The notes beneath the pieces are model-generated. The model was not told where the DNA came from and made no database searches. It saw only the letters and a program-made list of their open reading frames with translations. The position numbers and the translations under genes were made by a program. Positions 50,855 through 64,000 of a stretch of DNA of 64,000 nucleotides are shown here, in pieces. Source of the stretch: Nonomuraea harbinensis (lineage in GTDB: Bacteria; Actinomycetota; Actinomycetes; Streptosporangiales; Streptosporangiaceae); contig NZ_JAHKRN010000032.1 of the NCBI RefSeq assembly GCF_019396385.1, positions 1-64,000 on the forward strand, read 5' to 3'. Numbering within the stretch: the stretch's first letter is position 1; each line of letters begins with the position of its first letter.

Positions 50855-51463
50855 GTGCGGACCAAACAGAGCGGCCCCATCGGCCGGCCGCGAGGATTCG
50901 ACCCCGGCGAAGCTCTCGAGCGCGCCATGCTGGTCTTCTGGGAGCACGGCTACGAGGGGGCCAGCCTGGCCAGGCTGACCGATGCGATGGGCATCTCCAC
51001 CACCAGCATGTACGCGGCGTTCGGCAACAAGGAGGAGCTGTTCCGCAAGGCCCTGGAGCGCTACACCGAAGGCCCCAGCGCATACCTGGCCCGGGCCCTG
51101 GAGCAGCCGACCGCCCTGGGCGTCGCCACCGCGATCCTGGCCGGCACCGTACGGACCACCACCCGCCCGGCCCACCCCCACGGGTGCCTGGGAGTCCAGG
51201 GCGCCCTGGCCGCCAGCGACTCCGGGCGTGGCGTCCGCGACCTTCTCGCCGCCTGGCGCAACGACGGCTGCTCCCGCGTACGAGAGCGATTCCAGCGAGC
51301 CGTCGACGACGGCGACCTGCCTCCGGACGCCGATCCGGGGCTGCTGGCCCGCTACGTCACCACCTTGGCCTTCGGCATCACGGTGCAGGCCGCGAGCGGC
51401 GTCGGCCGCGACGAACTCCAGGAGATGGCCGACGCCGCCCTGCGCAACTGGCCGCTCCCCTGA
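50855..51463 (+). CDS. TetR family transcriptional regulator
   Basis: A 202-residue regulator: GRPRGFDPGEALERAMLVFW, EHGYEGASLARLTDAMGIST, TSMYAAFGNKEELFRKALER, followed by the TetR_C_16-like ligand domain (TRPAHPHGCLGVQGALAASD). This AcrR-like subgroup usually represses a divergent oxidoreductase, as here. GTG 50855 with AAAGAGGT upstream. Confidence 0.88.
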   Translation: MRTKQSGPIGRPRGFDPGEALERAMLVFWEHGYEGASLARLTDAMGISTTSMYAAFGNKEELFRKALERYTEGPSAYLARALEQPTALGVATAILAGTVRTTTRPAHPHGCLGVQGALAASDSGRGVRDLLAAWRNDGCSRVRERFQRAVDDGDLPPDADPGLLARYVTTLAFGITVQAASGVGRDELQEMADAALRNWPLP

Positions 51464-51709
51464 GAACCGCGCTCATCCCTCGTCCACGCGGCCCTGGGGC
51501 TTCCGTCCCCTTCGCACCTCGTCGATTCTTCGGAACTCGTCGAAGAGACCCGCCGCGGGCATCCGCGCGGACGGCCGGCCTGATCACCTGGTCGTCCGCG
51601 CCCCACGGCCGCGAGGTTGCCGAGGGGGACCGCGGCGGCCGGGTCACGCCTGAGCAAGGCACGGATCTGGTGATCCGCGCCCGCCCGCTGCCGGCGGGGC
51701 CGAAGCAGG
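51464..51709. other. Intergenic region, nothing recognised
   Basis: About 245 bp between the tetR gene and the acetyltransferase stop codon. No homologous coding sequence or clear hairpin was found. Confidence 0.4.
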
Positions 51710-52222
51710 TCAGACGCCGAACGCCGCCGGGTAGCGGATGACGCCGCTGGGGACCGGTCGTTCAGGGGCGAGGGCGAGCGCCATCATGTACTTGTCCTCG
51801 ACGTCGAAGGGCGGGCGGATGCCGTACCCGGAGGCCGGGGTGAAGCCGAAGCGCGGGTAGTACTCGGCGTGACCGAGCACGACCACCAGGTTCTCGCCCT
51901 GCTCGCGGGCGGCGCGCAGGGCGGCGCGGATCGCGGCGGAACCGGCGCCCCGCCGCTGGTGTCCGGGCTTGACGGCGCACGGGCCCAGGGCGAGTGCGGG
52001 TGAGTCGCCGACGTGACAGCGGGTGAGCAGCGCGTATCCGATGAGCTCGCCGCCGGGGGCCTCGGCCAGCCAGGACAGGCCGGGCAGCCACGCCTGCGCG
52101 TCGGCCCGCAGCGCCTCGACGAGGTCGGCCTCGTGCGGAGTGGGGAAGGCGGCAAGGTTGACGTCGCGGATGGCGGCGACGTCGCCGGCGCTCTCGGGAC
52201 GGGTAATCCAAGTAGGGGTCAT
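51710..52222 (-). CDS. GNAT family N-acetyltransferase
   Basis: A 170-residue acetyltransferase of the YhbS-like group: RPESAGDVAAIRDVNLAAFP, HEADLVEALRADAQAWLPGL, ALGPCAVKPGHQRRGAGSAA with the acetyl-CoA pyrophosphate loop QRRGAG, LVVVLGHAEYYPRFGFTPAS. ATG 52222. Substrate unknown. Stands alone between the TetR unit and the epoxide hydrolase. Confidence 0.9.
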   Translation of the reverse strand: MTPTWITRPESAGDVAAIRDVNLAAFPTPHEADLVEALRADAQAWLPGLSWLAEAPGGELIGYALLTRCHVGDSPALALGPCAVKPGHQRRGAGSAAIRAALRAAREQGENLVVVLGHAEYYPRFGFTPASGYGIRPPFDVEDKYMMALALAPERPVPSGVIRYPAAFGV

Positions 52223-52387
52223 GGTCGGGTGCGTCTCCTCGTCCTTTCGCGGGTGGCCGGCGGCGCATGGCGATCTCTTGAAGGGTAGCCGCGACCGCCT
52301 CGCGCATTCGGTGACGACAGCGCAGCGGCCCCGTTGGGGGGTGCGGCGCGGCGGACGTGGCCGGCACCAGGCCGAATGGGCACGGTG

Positions 52388-53338
52388 TCAGAGGCTGCCG
52401 AGGAATTCCAGGAGGAGGCGGTTGACGTCGTCGGGGCGTTCCTGCTGGATCCAGTGACCGCAGTCCAGAAGGTGGCTGCCGGTCAGGCCGGGGAGGGTGT
52501 GGGGGTAGGCGTCGACGGCGTCGGACAGCCACATGGTGGAGGCGTCGCGCCTGCCGCCGATGAACAGGGACGGCTGCTTGATCGGGGCTCCGGCGTAGGG
52601 GGCCAGGTCTTCCCAGTCGCGGTCCATGTTGCGGTAGCGGTTGAGCGCTCCGGTCAGGCCGGTCCGCTCGAACTCCGCGGCGTAGAAGCCGAGTTCCTCC
52701 TCCGTCAGCCAGGACGGCAGGGCCCCGGCGGGGAACCGCTCGCGCAGGGTGCCGCCGTCGCGGGTGACGAAGTGCGGGTCGGGTCCGGCCATGGTGTCGC
52801 CGGACAGAGCGCGGTAGAACCCGGCGAGCCAGCCGCGCACGTCGGGCTCGATCTCGGACTCGGCCCGTCCGGGCTCCTGGAAGTAGGAGACGTAGAACTC
52901 CTCCTCACCGCCCATCTGCGCGAACACCTCGCTCGGCCGGGGTCCGCCCGGCGGCGTGTAGGGCACGCTCAAGATGCCGACCGCGTGGAACACCTCGGGC
53001 GCGACCAGCGCGGAGCGCGCGGCGATCGTCGCCCCCCAGTCGTGGCCGATGATCGCCGCCGAGGTCTCGCCGAGCGCCCGCACGACCGCGACGTTGTCCT
53101 GGACCAGGTCGAGCATCCGGTAGGCGGCCGGGTCCCGCGGCTTGGACGAGCGTCCGTATCCCCGCACGTCAAGTGCGACGGCCCGGTAGCCCGCCTGCGC
53201 CAGGACGGGCATCTGCCGCCGCCACGAATACCAGGACTCGGGGAACCCGTGCACCAGCAGCACCAGCGGCCCGCTGCCCTGCTCCACCGTGTGGATGCGT
53301 ACCGCGCCCGCTTCCAGGATCCTGTGCTGGACCGTCAT
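52388..53338 (-). CDS. Alpha/beta hydrolase, epoxide hydrolase type
   Basis: A 316-residue soluble epoxide-hydrolase-like enzyme. The oxyanion motif HGFPESWYSW and the nucleophile aspartate in IIGHDWGATIAARSAL (GHDWG) define the family. The lid includes a tyrosine-rich part (EEEFYVSYFQEPGRAESEIE) and the catalytic His lies in LLDCGHWIQQERPDDVNRLL. ATG 53338 is chosen because GGGGAGGG is 4 nt upstream; a longer frame begins at 53380. It adds water to an epoxide to give a diol. Confidence 0.9.
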   Translation of the reverse strand: MTVQHRILEAGAVRIHTVEQGSGPLVLLVHGFPESWYSWRRQMPVLAQAGYRAVALDVRGYGRSSKPRDPAAYRMLDLVQDNVAVVRALGETSAAIIGHDWGATIAARSALVAPEVFHAVGILSVPYTPPGGPRPSEVFAQMGGEEEFYVSYFQEPGRAESEIEPDVRGWLAGFYRALSGDTMAGPDPHFVTRDGGTLRERFPAGALPSWLTEEELGFYAAEFERTGLTGALNRYRNMDRDWEDLAPYAGAPIKQPSLFIGGRRDASTMWLSDAVDAYPHTLPGLTGSHLLDCGHWIQQERPDDVNRLLLEFLGSL

Positions 53339-53424
53339 CGCGCCCTCCCCGACCTGCGACTTCGTGATCACGTCGACCATAGGTCGGCGGCTTCCGGCGG
53401 CCCAAGATTCGTTGCCGGGTCGGC

Positions 53425-53521
53425 AACTCGCCGACGCCGAGACGGTTGCTCATGGTCACCACACGCGCGGCGGGCGCCTGCACCAGCAGCGGCAGCAGCC
53501 GCACGGTCAGCGCGAACGGGT
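53425..53521 (-). pseudogene. SDR fragment
   Basis: A minus-strand stretch DPFALTVRLLPLLVQAPAAR then VVTMSNRLGVGELPTR is the characteristic fourth-strand and catalytic-serine approach region of a short-chain dehydrogenase (HFALTxxLLPLL...RVVxxSS). Only about 32 residues remain, overlapping the end of the DUF305 gene. Confidence 0.5.
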
Positions 53522-54187
53522 CGGCTGGCCGGGTGCTCCCGGATGCCGCCCTGGCGGCATGCCGGGCGCTTCCGGGAAGCAGGGCGTGCCCTGCTGTCCG
53601 AACCACTGGACCAGGTGTCGCCGCATCAGGCGCACCTCGGCCCACTGGTCGTCGCGTACCGTTCGGGCGAAGCCGGCGACCTCGGCATGCTCCGCCTCAC
53701 CGTGCATGAGCACCTGCTGCGACATCATGATCGCCATCATGTGGTGCGGGATCATGTACTGCAGGAACGTCCTGTCGAGCTGATCTCCCGAAAGCCCCGA
53801 CAGGTCGGGCATCGTGGTCACGCTGGGGCTCGGCGCCGGACTCCGCGGGTACCACTGTTCCAGCCACCCTCTCATCCTGCCGATCTCGGCAGTCTGCGTC
53901 GTGACGATCGACTGCCCGAGCCGCCGCATGTCGGGCCGCTCGGACCGCTGCAGTTGCCGCGCAGCGGTGACGGCCTCCTCGTGGTGGGGCACCATCTGCG
54001 CCAGGTAGTCGTATTCGCTGGTGATGGGGTACATCGGCCCCAGACCCGGGCACGTCGGCCGCGGATCCGCAGGAGAAGGACTCGGGGACGCTGTCGGTGC
54101 GGCCGCAGCGGCGGTCCCGAAACCCGTGGTGACGGTGGCCAGGAGTGCCCCGGCGGCGGCAGCGGTCCTCACAGCGCGTCGCTTCAT
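53507..54187 (-). CDS. Secreted DUF305 family protein
   Basis: A 226-residue exported protein. A signal peptide covers residues 1-29 and is followed by a Pro/Ser-rich spacer. The ferritin-like DUF305 four-helix core carries the duplicated His/Met motifs YDYLAQMVPHHEEAVTAARQ and TFLQYMIPHHMMAIMMSQQV, plus LMHGEAEHAEVAGFARTVRD. These residues bind copper or other metals in relatives. ATG 54187 is preferred to 54223. The C-terminus (GRHPGAPGQPTRSR) lies over an SDR fragment and may not be native. Confidence 0.86.
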   Translation of the reverse strand: MKRRAVRTAAAAGALLATVTTGFGTAAAAAPTASPSPSPADPRPTCPGLGPMYPITSEYDYLAQMVPHHEEAVTAARQLQRSERPDMRRLGQSIVTTQTAEIGRMRGWLEQWYPRSPAPSPSVTTMPDLSGLSGDQLDRTFLQYMIPHHMMAIMMSQQVLMHGEAEHAEVAGFARTVRDDQWAEVRLMRRHLVQWFGQQGTPCFPEAPGMPPGRHPGAPGQPTRSR

Positions 54188-54262
54188 GCGTCCCCCCAAC
54201 GCCGATTCGACACCTCCACCCACTGTAACGTCACCGCCCTGACCATGGCGCTCCGCCTGTGT

Positions 54263-54920
54263 TCAGGGCCGGGGCCAGGCCGGCGTCTCCCGGAAGCGGA
54301 AGCGCACGATGCGGGTGGACCGTTTCATGCCCGGCACCAGGTTCATCACGCGGTACAGACGGCGGATGCGCGCGGGGGCCTTGGCCCTCAGGATCGGCGC
54401 GTCGTACATCGGCACCTCGTCGACGTACTCCAGCCGTGGGTGCCACGCGGCCAGCGCGGCGGGGACGTCGAAGCCGCAGTGGAACCGAGCGTCGTACTTG
54501 CGCAGCGCCGGGTCCCACTTCGAGGTGCGCCAGGCCCAGACCGGCACCGTGTCGATCTGGATCTGCCCTGTGGGGAAGGCGTCGACGACGCCCGTCAGCA
54601 GCCGGTGGACGTCCTTCTCGGTCAGGTACGGCACCAGCCCCTTGGCGATCACCAGCACCGGCCTGCCGCGAGGGACGCGGTCCAGCCAGGTCAGGTCGGT
54701 GACGTCGGCGCCGACGAGCGTGCAGTGGCAGCGCGGCGGCAGGAATCGCCGCCGCAGCTCGATGACGGCGGGGTAGTCCCCGTCGTACCAGTCGACGGTG
54801 GCGGGCGGGTCGATCCGGTGGACCCGGGCGTCGAGGCCGCAGCCCAGGTGCAGGACCACCGTGTCGGGATGATCGGAGAGGAAGCTCCGGGCCCAGTCGT
54901 CGTGGACGAGGGAGCGGACA
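54263..54920 (-). pseudogene. SAM-dependent methyltransferase, 5'-truncated
   Basis: A leucine-carboxymethyltransferase-family (TcmP-like) protein. VVLHLGCGLDARVHRIDPPA is the SAM-binding motif, followed by VDWYDGDYPAVIELRRRFLP, VLVIAKGLVPYLTEKDVHRL and a normal C-terminus. The homologous sequence stops at RSLVHDDWARSFLSDHPD, near 54915, leaving out about 75 N-terminal residues, and no suitable start codon remains. On the other side of the break a MarR gene begins on the opposite strand, also without its N-terminus. Confidence 0.72.
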
Positions 54921-55327
54921 TGCCGCGGATGGCCGCACGGGTGTACGCCGCGCTGCTGGTCACCGACTCCGGCAGGCTGTCGGCGGCCGAGCTGGCCGGG
55001 CAGCTGGGCGTCGGCGCCTCGGCGATCTCCGGGGCGGTCAAGTACCTGGTGCGGGTGCGGCTGGTCGAGCGTGGGCGCGAGCCCGGCAGCCGGCACGACT
55101 TCTGCCGCGTCCACGAGCACACCTGGAGCCACTTCATCAGCCAGTCCGTCCCGGTGCTGGTCCAGGTGCAGACCGGCGCCGAGCAGGGCGTCACGCTCCT
55201 GGGCCTCGACTCCACGGCCGGGCAGCGGCTGGACGAGACCCGCCGGTTCTTCGCGTTCATGCGCGAGGAGATCGAGCGGTCGATGGCCAAGTGGCGGCGG
55301 CAGACGGGCGAGCCCGAGGACGGCTGA
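54920..55327 (+). CDS. MarR/GbsR-like regulator, N-terminally short
   Basis: A 135-residue winged-helix regulator: MPRMAARVYAALLVTDSGRL, SAAELAGQLGVGASAISGAV, KYLVRVRLVERGREPGSRHD, then a helical C-terminus with ETRRFFAFMREEIERSMAKW. Homologues have some 20-30 residues of an N-terminal helix before the PRMAARV segment. ATG 54920 with GGGAG upstream would allow translation of the shortened form. It is convergent with the NRPS gene (12-bp gap) and may have regulated the cluster. Confidence 0.7.
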   Translation: MPRMAARVYAALLVTDSGRLSAAELAGQLGVGASAISGAVKYLVRVRLVERGREPGSRHDFCRVHEHTWSHFISQSVPVLVQVQTGAEQGVTLLGLDSTAGQRLDETRRFFAFMREEIERSMAKWRRQTGEPEDG

Positions 55328-55339
55328 CCGGCCCCGGCG

Positions 55340-58300
55340 TCAGGTCTCCATCAGGGCCGCGGCCTCCTCGTCCGACAGCGCGTCGATCTCGGCCGCCAGC
55401 CGCTCCTCCACCGCCGCCGCCAGCCCGCGGACGGTACGGGTCAGGAAGAGGATGTTGAGCGGCAGCTCGATCTCCACCTCCGAGCAGATCCTGGCGACGA
55501 CCCGGGTGCCGAGCATGGAGTGCCCGCCCAGGTCGAAGAAGTCCTCCTCCACGCCGAACCCGTCCCGGTGCAGCACCTCGCTCCAGATCTCGTACACCAG
55601 CTCCTCCGCGGCCGTCCGCGGCGGGAGGGCTTCGGCGGCGGGCGCGGGGACGGGGGCGGGCAGGGCGGAGCGGTCGAGCTTGCCGTTGGGCAGCCTGGGG
55701 AAGGAGCCGACGGCCAGGTAGAGGCTGGGGACCATGGTGGAGGGCAGCCGGTCCTGCAGGTAGGCGCGCAGCTCGGCCACGGGCGCGTGCTCGTCCACGT
55801 ACGCCACCAGGGCGCGGCCGCCCGGCGCGTCGTCGCGGACGGCGGCGACGGCGCGGGTGACCCCCGGATGCGCGGTCAGGGCGGTCTCGACCTCGCCGAG
55901 CTCCAGGCGCACGCCGCGCACCTTCACCTGGTCGTCCACCCGGCCGACGAACTCCACGGCGCCGCCGGCCAGGCGCCGCACCAGGTCGCCGGTCCGGTAG
56001 AGGCGGGCGCCGGGCGGGCCGAAGGGGTCGGGGACGAACCGCTCGGCGGTCAGGGACGGCCGCCGGTGGTAGCCGCGGGCCAGCCCGTCGCCGCCCAGCC
56101 AGAGCTCTCCCACCACGCCGGGCGGCACCGGCTCCAGGACCTCGCTCAGCACGTGGGCGGTGGTGTTGGCGACCGGGCGGCCGATGGGGACGGTCTGCTC
56201 CCCCGGCCGCGTCAGGTGGGTGAGCGACCAGATGGTGGTCTCCGTCGGGCCGTACATGTTGTGCACCTCGCCGGCCACCTCACGCAGCCGCCGGGCGAAC
56301 GCGGGGCCGAGCGGTTCGCCGCCGCTCAGCACCCGGGGCAGGCCGACCGGCAGCTCCTCGGCGAGCTCCTCCAGCACGGACGGCGGCGCCTGCACGGTGC
56401 GCACGTCCGCCTCGGCCAGGACCGCGCCCAGCTTGCTGTCGGGCGGCGCCACCACCACGGTGCCGCCCGACAGCAGCGGTCCGAAGAGTTCGAGCGCGGC
56501 GATGTCGAAGGACATCGGGGTGAGCAGGAGCATGCGTTCGGCCGCGGTGAAGCCCAGGCTCGTGACCAGGTTGACCACGCCCCGATGCGGCACCATGACG
56601 CCCTTGGGCACCCCGGTGGAGCCGGAGGTGTAGATGACGTACGCCAGATGGCCGGGCGAGACCCGGGGCAGCGGCCGGTCGTCCGGCGGGCTCTGGGCCA
56701 GGTCGGTGAGCGCGGGCACGCCGGGCAGCCGTCCAGCCGGCTCCGGCGTGGTCAGTACGAGCGCGGCCCCCGAGTCCGCCAGCATGAAGCGCAGCCGTTC
56801 GGCGGGGTAGCGCGGGTCGAGCGGCACGTAGCAGGCGCCCGCCTTGAGCACCGCGAGCAGCGCGACCACCAGGTCACCGCCGGGCGGAAGGCAGACCGCC
56901 ACCGGCGACTCCACCCGGACGCCGCGCGCGACGAGCACCCTGGCCAGCGCCGCGGCCCGCTCGTCCAGCTCGCCGTAGGTGAGCGTGCGGCCCTCGTGCG
57001 GGACGACGACGGCGGGCGCGCCCGGCGTGGCGGCCGCGTGCCCGGCCACGAGCTCGTGCAACGGCATGGAGGGGTACGGCAGCCGCGGCCCGTGCCAGGA
57101 GGTCACCGTCTCCTCCCGCCTCCCGGCGGGCATCAGCGGCAGCCGCGACAGCGGGAGGGCGGGGTCGCCGGTCGCGGCGTCGAGCAGGGCGAGGAACCCC
57201 TCGGCCAGCCGCGCGATCGTGGCGGGGTCGTACAGGTCGGTGGCGTACTCCAGCCAGCCGCTCAGATCGCCCTCGGCGTTCTGGATCTCCAAGGTCAGGT
57301 CGGTCTTGGTGGTGCCGGTGCCGATCTGGCCGCGCACGTCGTACGGCAGCTGGTTGAAGGCGACCTGGTAGAGCGGGGTGCGGGAGGGGTCGCGCGGCGG
57401 GTTGAGTTCGCTGACGATGCGGGCGAAGGGGACGTCCTGGTGGTCGAGGGCGTCCACGACGGTGGTCCGCACCCGTTCCAGCGCCTCGGCGAAGGACGGG
57501 TCGCCGCTCAGGTCGGTGCGGAGCGGGAGGGTGTTGACGAACATGCCGATGAGCGGGCCGAGCTCGGGCTGGTCACGTCCGGCGACGGGCGAGCCGATCA
57601 CCACGTCGGTCTGTCCGCTCCAGCGGGCGAGCAGGGCGGCGAACGCGGCGAGCAGCACCATGAAGGAGGTGCTGCCGGTGCTCCTGGCCAGGGCGGTCAC
57701 CCGCTCGGTCAGCGCGGCGGGGACGGTGAAGGGGTGGTTGGCGCCCGCGTAGCCGAGCTCGGCCGGCCGCGGCCGGTCGGGGGGCAGTTCCAGCGGCACC
57801 GATCCGGCCAGGCGCTCGCGCCAGTAGGCCAGGGACGCCTCGAAGCCCTGCTCGCGCTGCCAGACGGCGTAGTCGGCGTACTGCACGGCCAGCTCGGCGT
57901 ACCGGGGCGCCCGGTTCTCGCGCAGCGCGTGGTACGCCTCGGCGAGGTCCTCGGTGAAGATCCGCATCGACCAGGCGTCGAACACGGCGTGGTGGGCGAC
58001 GAGCACGAGCCGCCACTGCCCGCCGCCGAGCCGCACCAGCCGGGCCCGCCACAGGGGCGCGTCGTCGAGGGCGAACAGCTCGGCGGCGTCGGCCGCCGCC
58101 AGGGCGGCGAGGTCACCGGGACGGTCCCGCTCGGGGCGGCCGGACAGGTCGGTGTGGGCCAGCCGCACCGTCGCCTCGGGGGCGATCAGCTGCACGACCT
58201 CCTCGCCGCGCGGCTCCAGGCGGGTCCGCAGCGGCTCGTGCCGTTCGGCCAGCATCCGCAGCGCCCGCTCGACCAGGCCGGGCTCGACCTCGCCGAGCCG

Positions 58301-58407
58301 TTCCAGCCGGGAGACGCCGGCGATGTTGTAGAGCGGCACGTCAGGCAGCAGGCTGGTGAGGAACCAGACGCGTTCCTGCGCGTACGAGGCGGCGAAGGCG
58401 TCTTCGG

Positions 58408-58417
<10 letters not shown>
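55340..58417 (-). CDS. NRPS module C-A-PCP, glycine-type A domain
   Basis: A 1025-residue nonribosomal peptide synthetase module. The condensation domain (about 1-430) has the active-site motif HHAVFDAWS (DA instead of DG). The adenylation domain (about 450-930) has YVIYTSGSTGVPKGV, MSFDIAALELF, NMYGPTETTIW, YRTGDL and NGKLDRSAL. Reading the eight pocket positions plus the lysine gives DILQLGMIWK, which matches the glycine code. The carrier domain has DFFDLGGHSMLG with the phosphopantetheine serine. No thioesterase or epimerase. Its ATG overlaps the end of the upstream giant gene by 10 bp, so the two are coupled. Confidence 0.92.

Positions 58418-64000
<5,583 letters not shown>

Noticed and set aside
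52334..55327. A 997-codon plus-strand frame running into the MarR gene
   Set aside because: Only the last 135 codons (from 54920) look like protein. The rest is antisense to the epoxide hydrolase, DUF305 and methyltransferase sequences.

Overview
The window is about 70% GC. It reads as a filamentous actinomycete accessory region (Streptomyces/Nonomuraea-like). The pointers are a MmyB-type XRE regulator, a secreted beta/gamma-crystallin-like protein, a DUF6192/RacP pair, SigE-type and SnoaL-type ECF factors, frequent GTG/TTG starts, and actinobacterial IS5, ISL3 and Tn3 remnants. The exact genus cannot be read from the sequence. No rRNA, tRNA or CRISPR array was seen.

Layout. 0-8 kb: a short UvrA-like ABC protein; a divergent TetR/DHA2 drug-efflux pair with two clean operators; a MerR regulator with a palindromic operator; a SulP anion transporter. 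8-11 kb: a Tn3-family graveyard (three transposase pieces, a resolvase piece, an integrase C-terminus) around a zinc-ribbon/coiled-coil protein. 11-14.4 kb: a MmyB-type regulator, a frameshifted SDR, a secreted crystallin-like protein and a truncated ISL3 transposase. 14.9-22 kb: a metallophore transport island. Two half-size ABC transporters are divergent from a binding lipoprotein, two FecCD permeases and a FecE ATPase, with two Fur/Zur-like boxes between the units. 22-34 kb: IS5 debris, a broken hydrolase, an ABC-2 transporter with a frameshift, a GntR/membrane-protein operon with its operator, a frameshifted ECF factor, gene chimaeras, DUF6192/RacP, an intact IS5 transposase, and a SigE/anti-sigma-like pair.

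36-42.5 kb: a catabolic operon (SDR, amidohydrolase, MaoC hydratase, MHS permease, acyl-CoA ligase) divergent from a PaaX-type repressor, plausibly for CoA-dependent breakdown of an organic or aromatic acid. 42.5-54 kb: small regulator/enzyme units. These include an SRPBCC-ArsR-VOC operon behind a 42-bp palindrome, a DHA2/TetR efflux operon, an APH-like kinase, a cyclase-LuxR chimaera, an SDR/TetR pair with repeated operators, an epoxide hydrolase and a DUF305 protein.

54-64 kb: the left edge of a nonribosomal peptide cluster on the minus strand. A C-A-PCP protein (binding-pocket code read as glycine) follows, with a 10-nt overlap, a giant protein that runs off the window. Its visible part is C-A(serine-like)-PCP-thioesterase with a cysteine nucleophile, then a complete MFS exporter, then an aminoglycoside-phosphotransferase-like kinase, all in one reading frame. 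This assembly, release, export and phosphorylation fusion is the most striking object here.

At least five otherwise recognisable genes (near 8.0, 12.5, 24.8, 28.5 and 32.0 kb) carry one apparent small indel. Either the region is decaying or the assembly has base-level errors.
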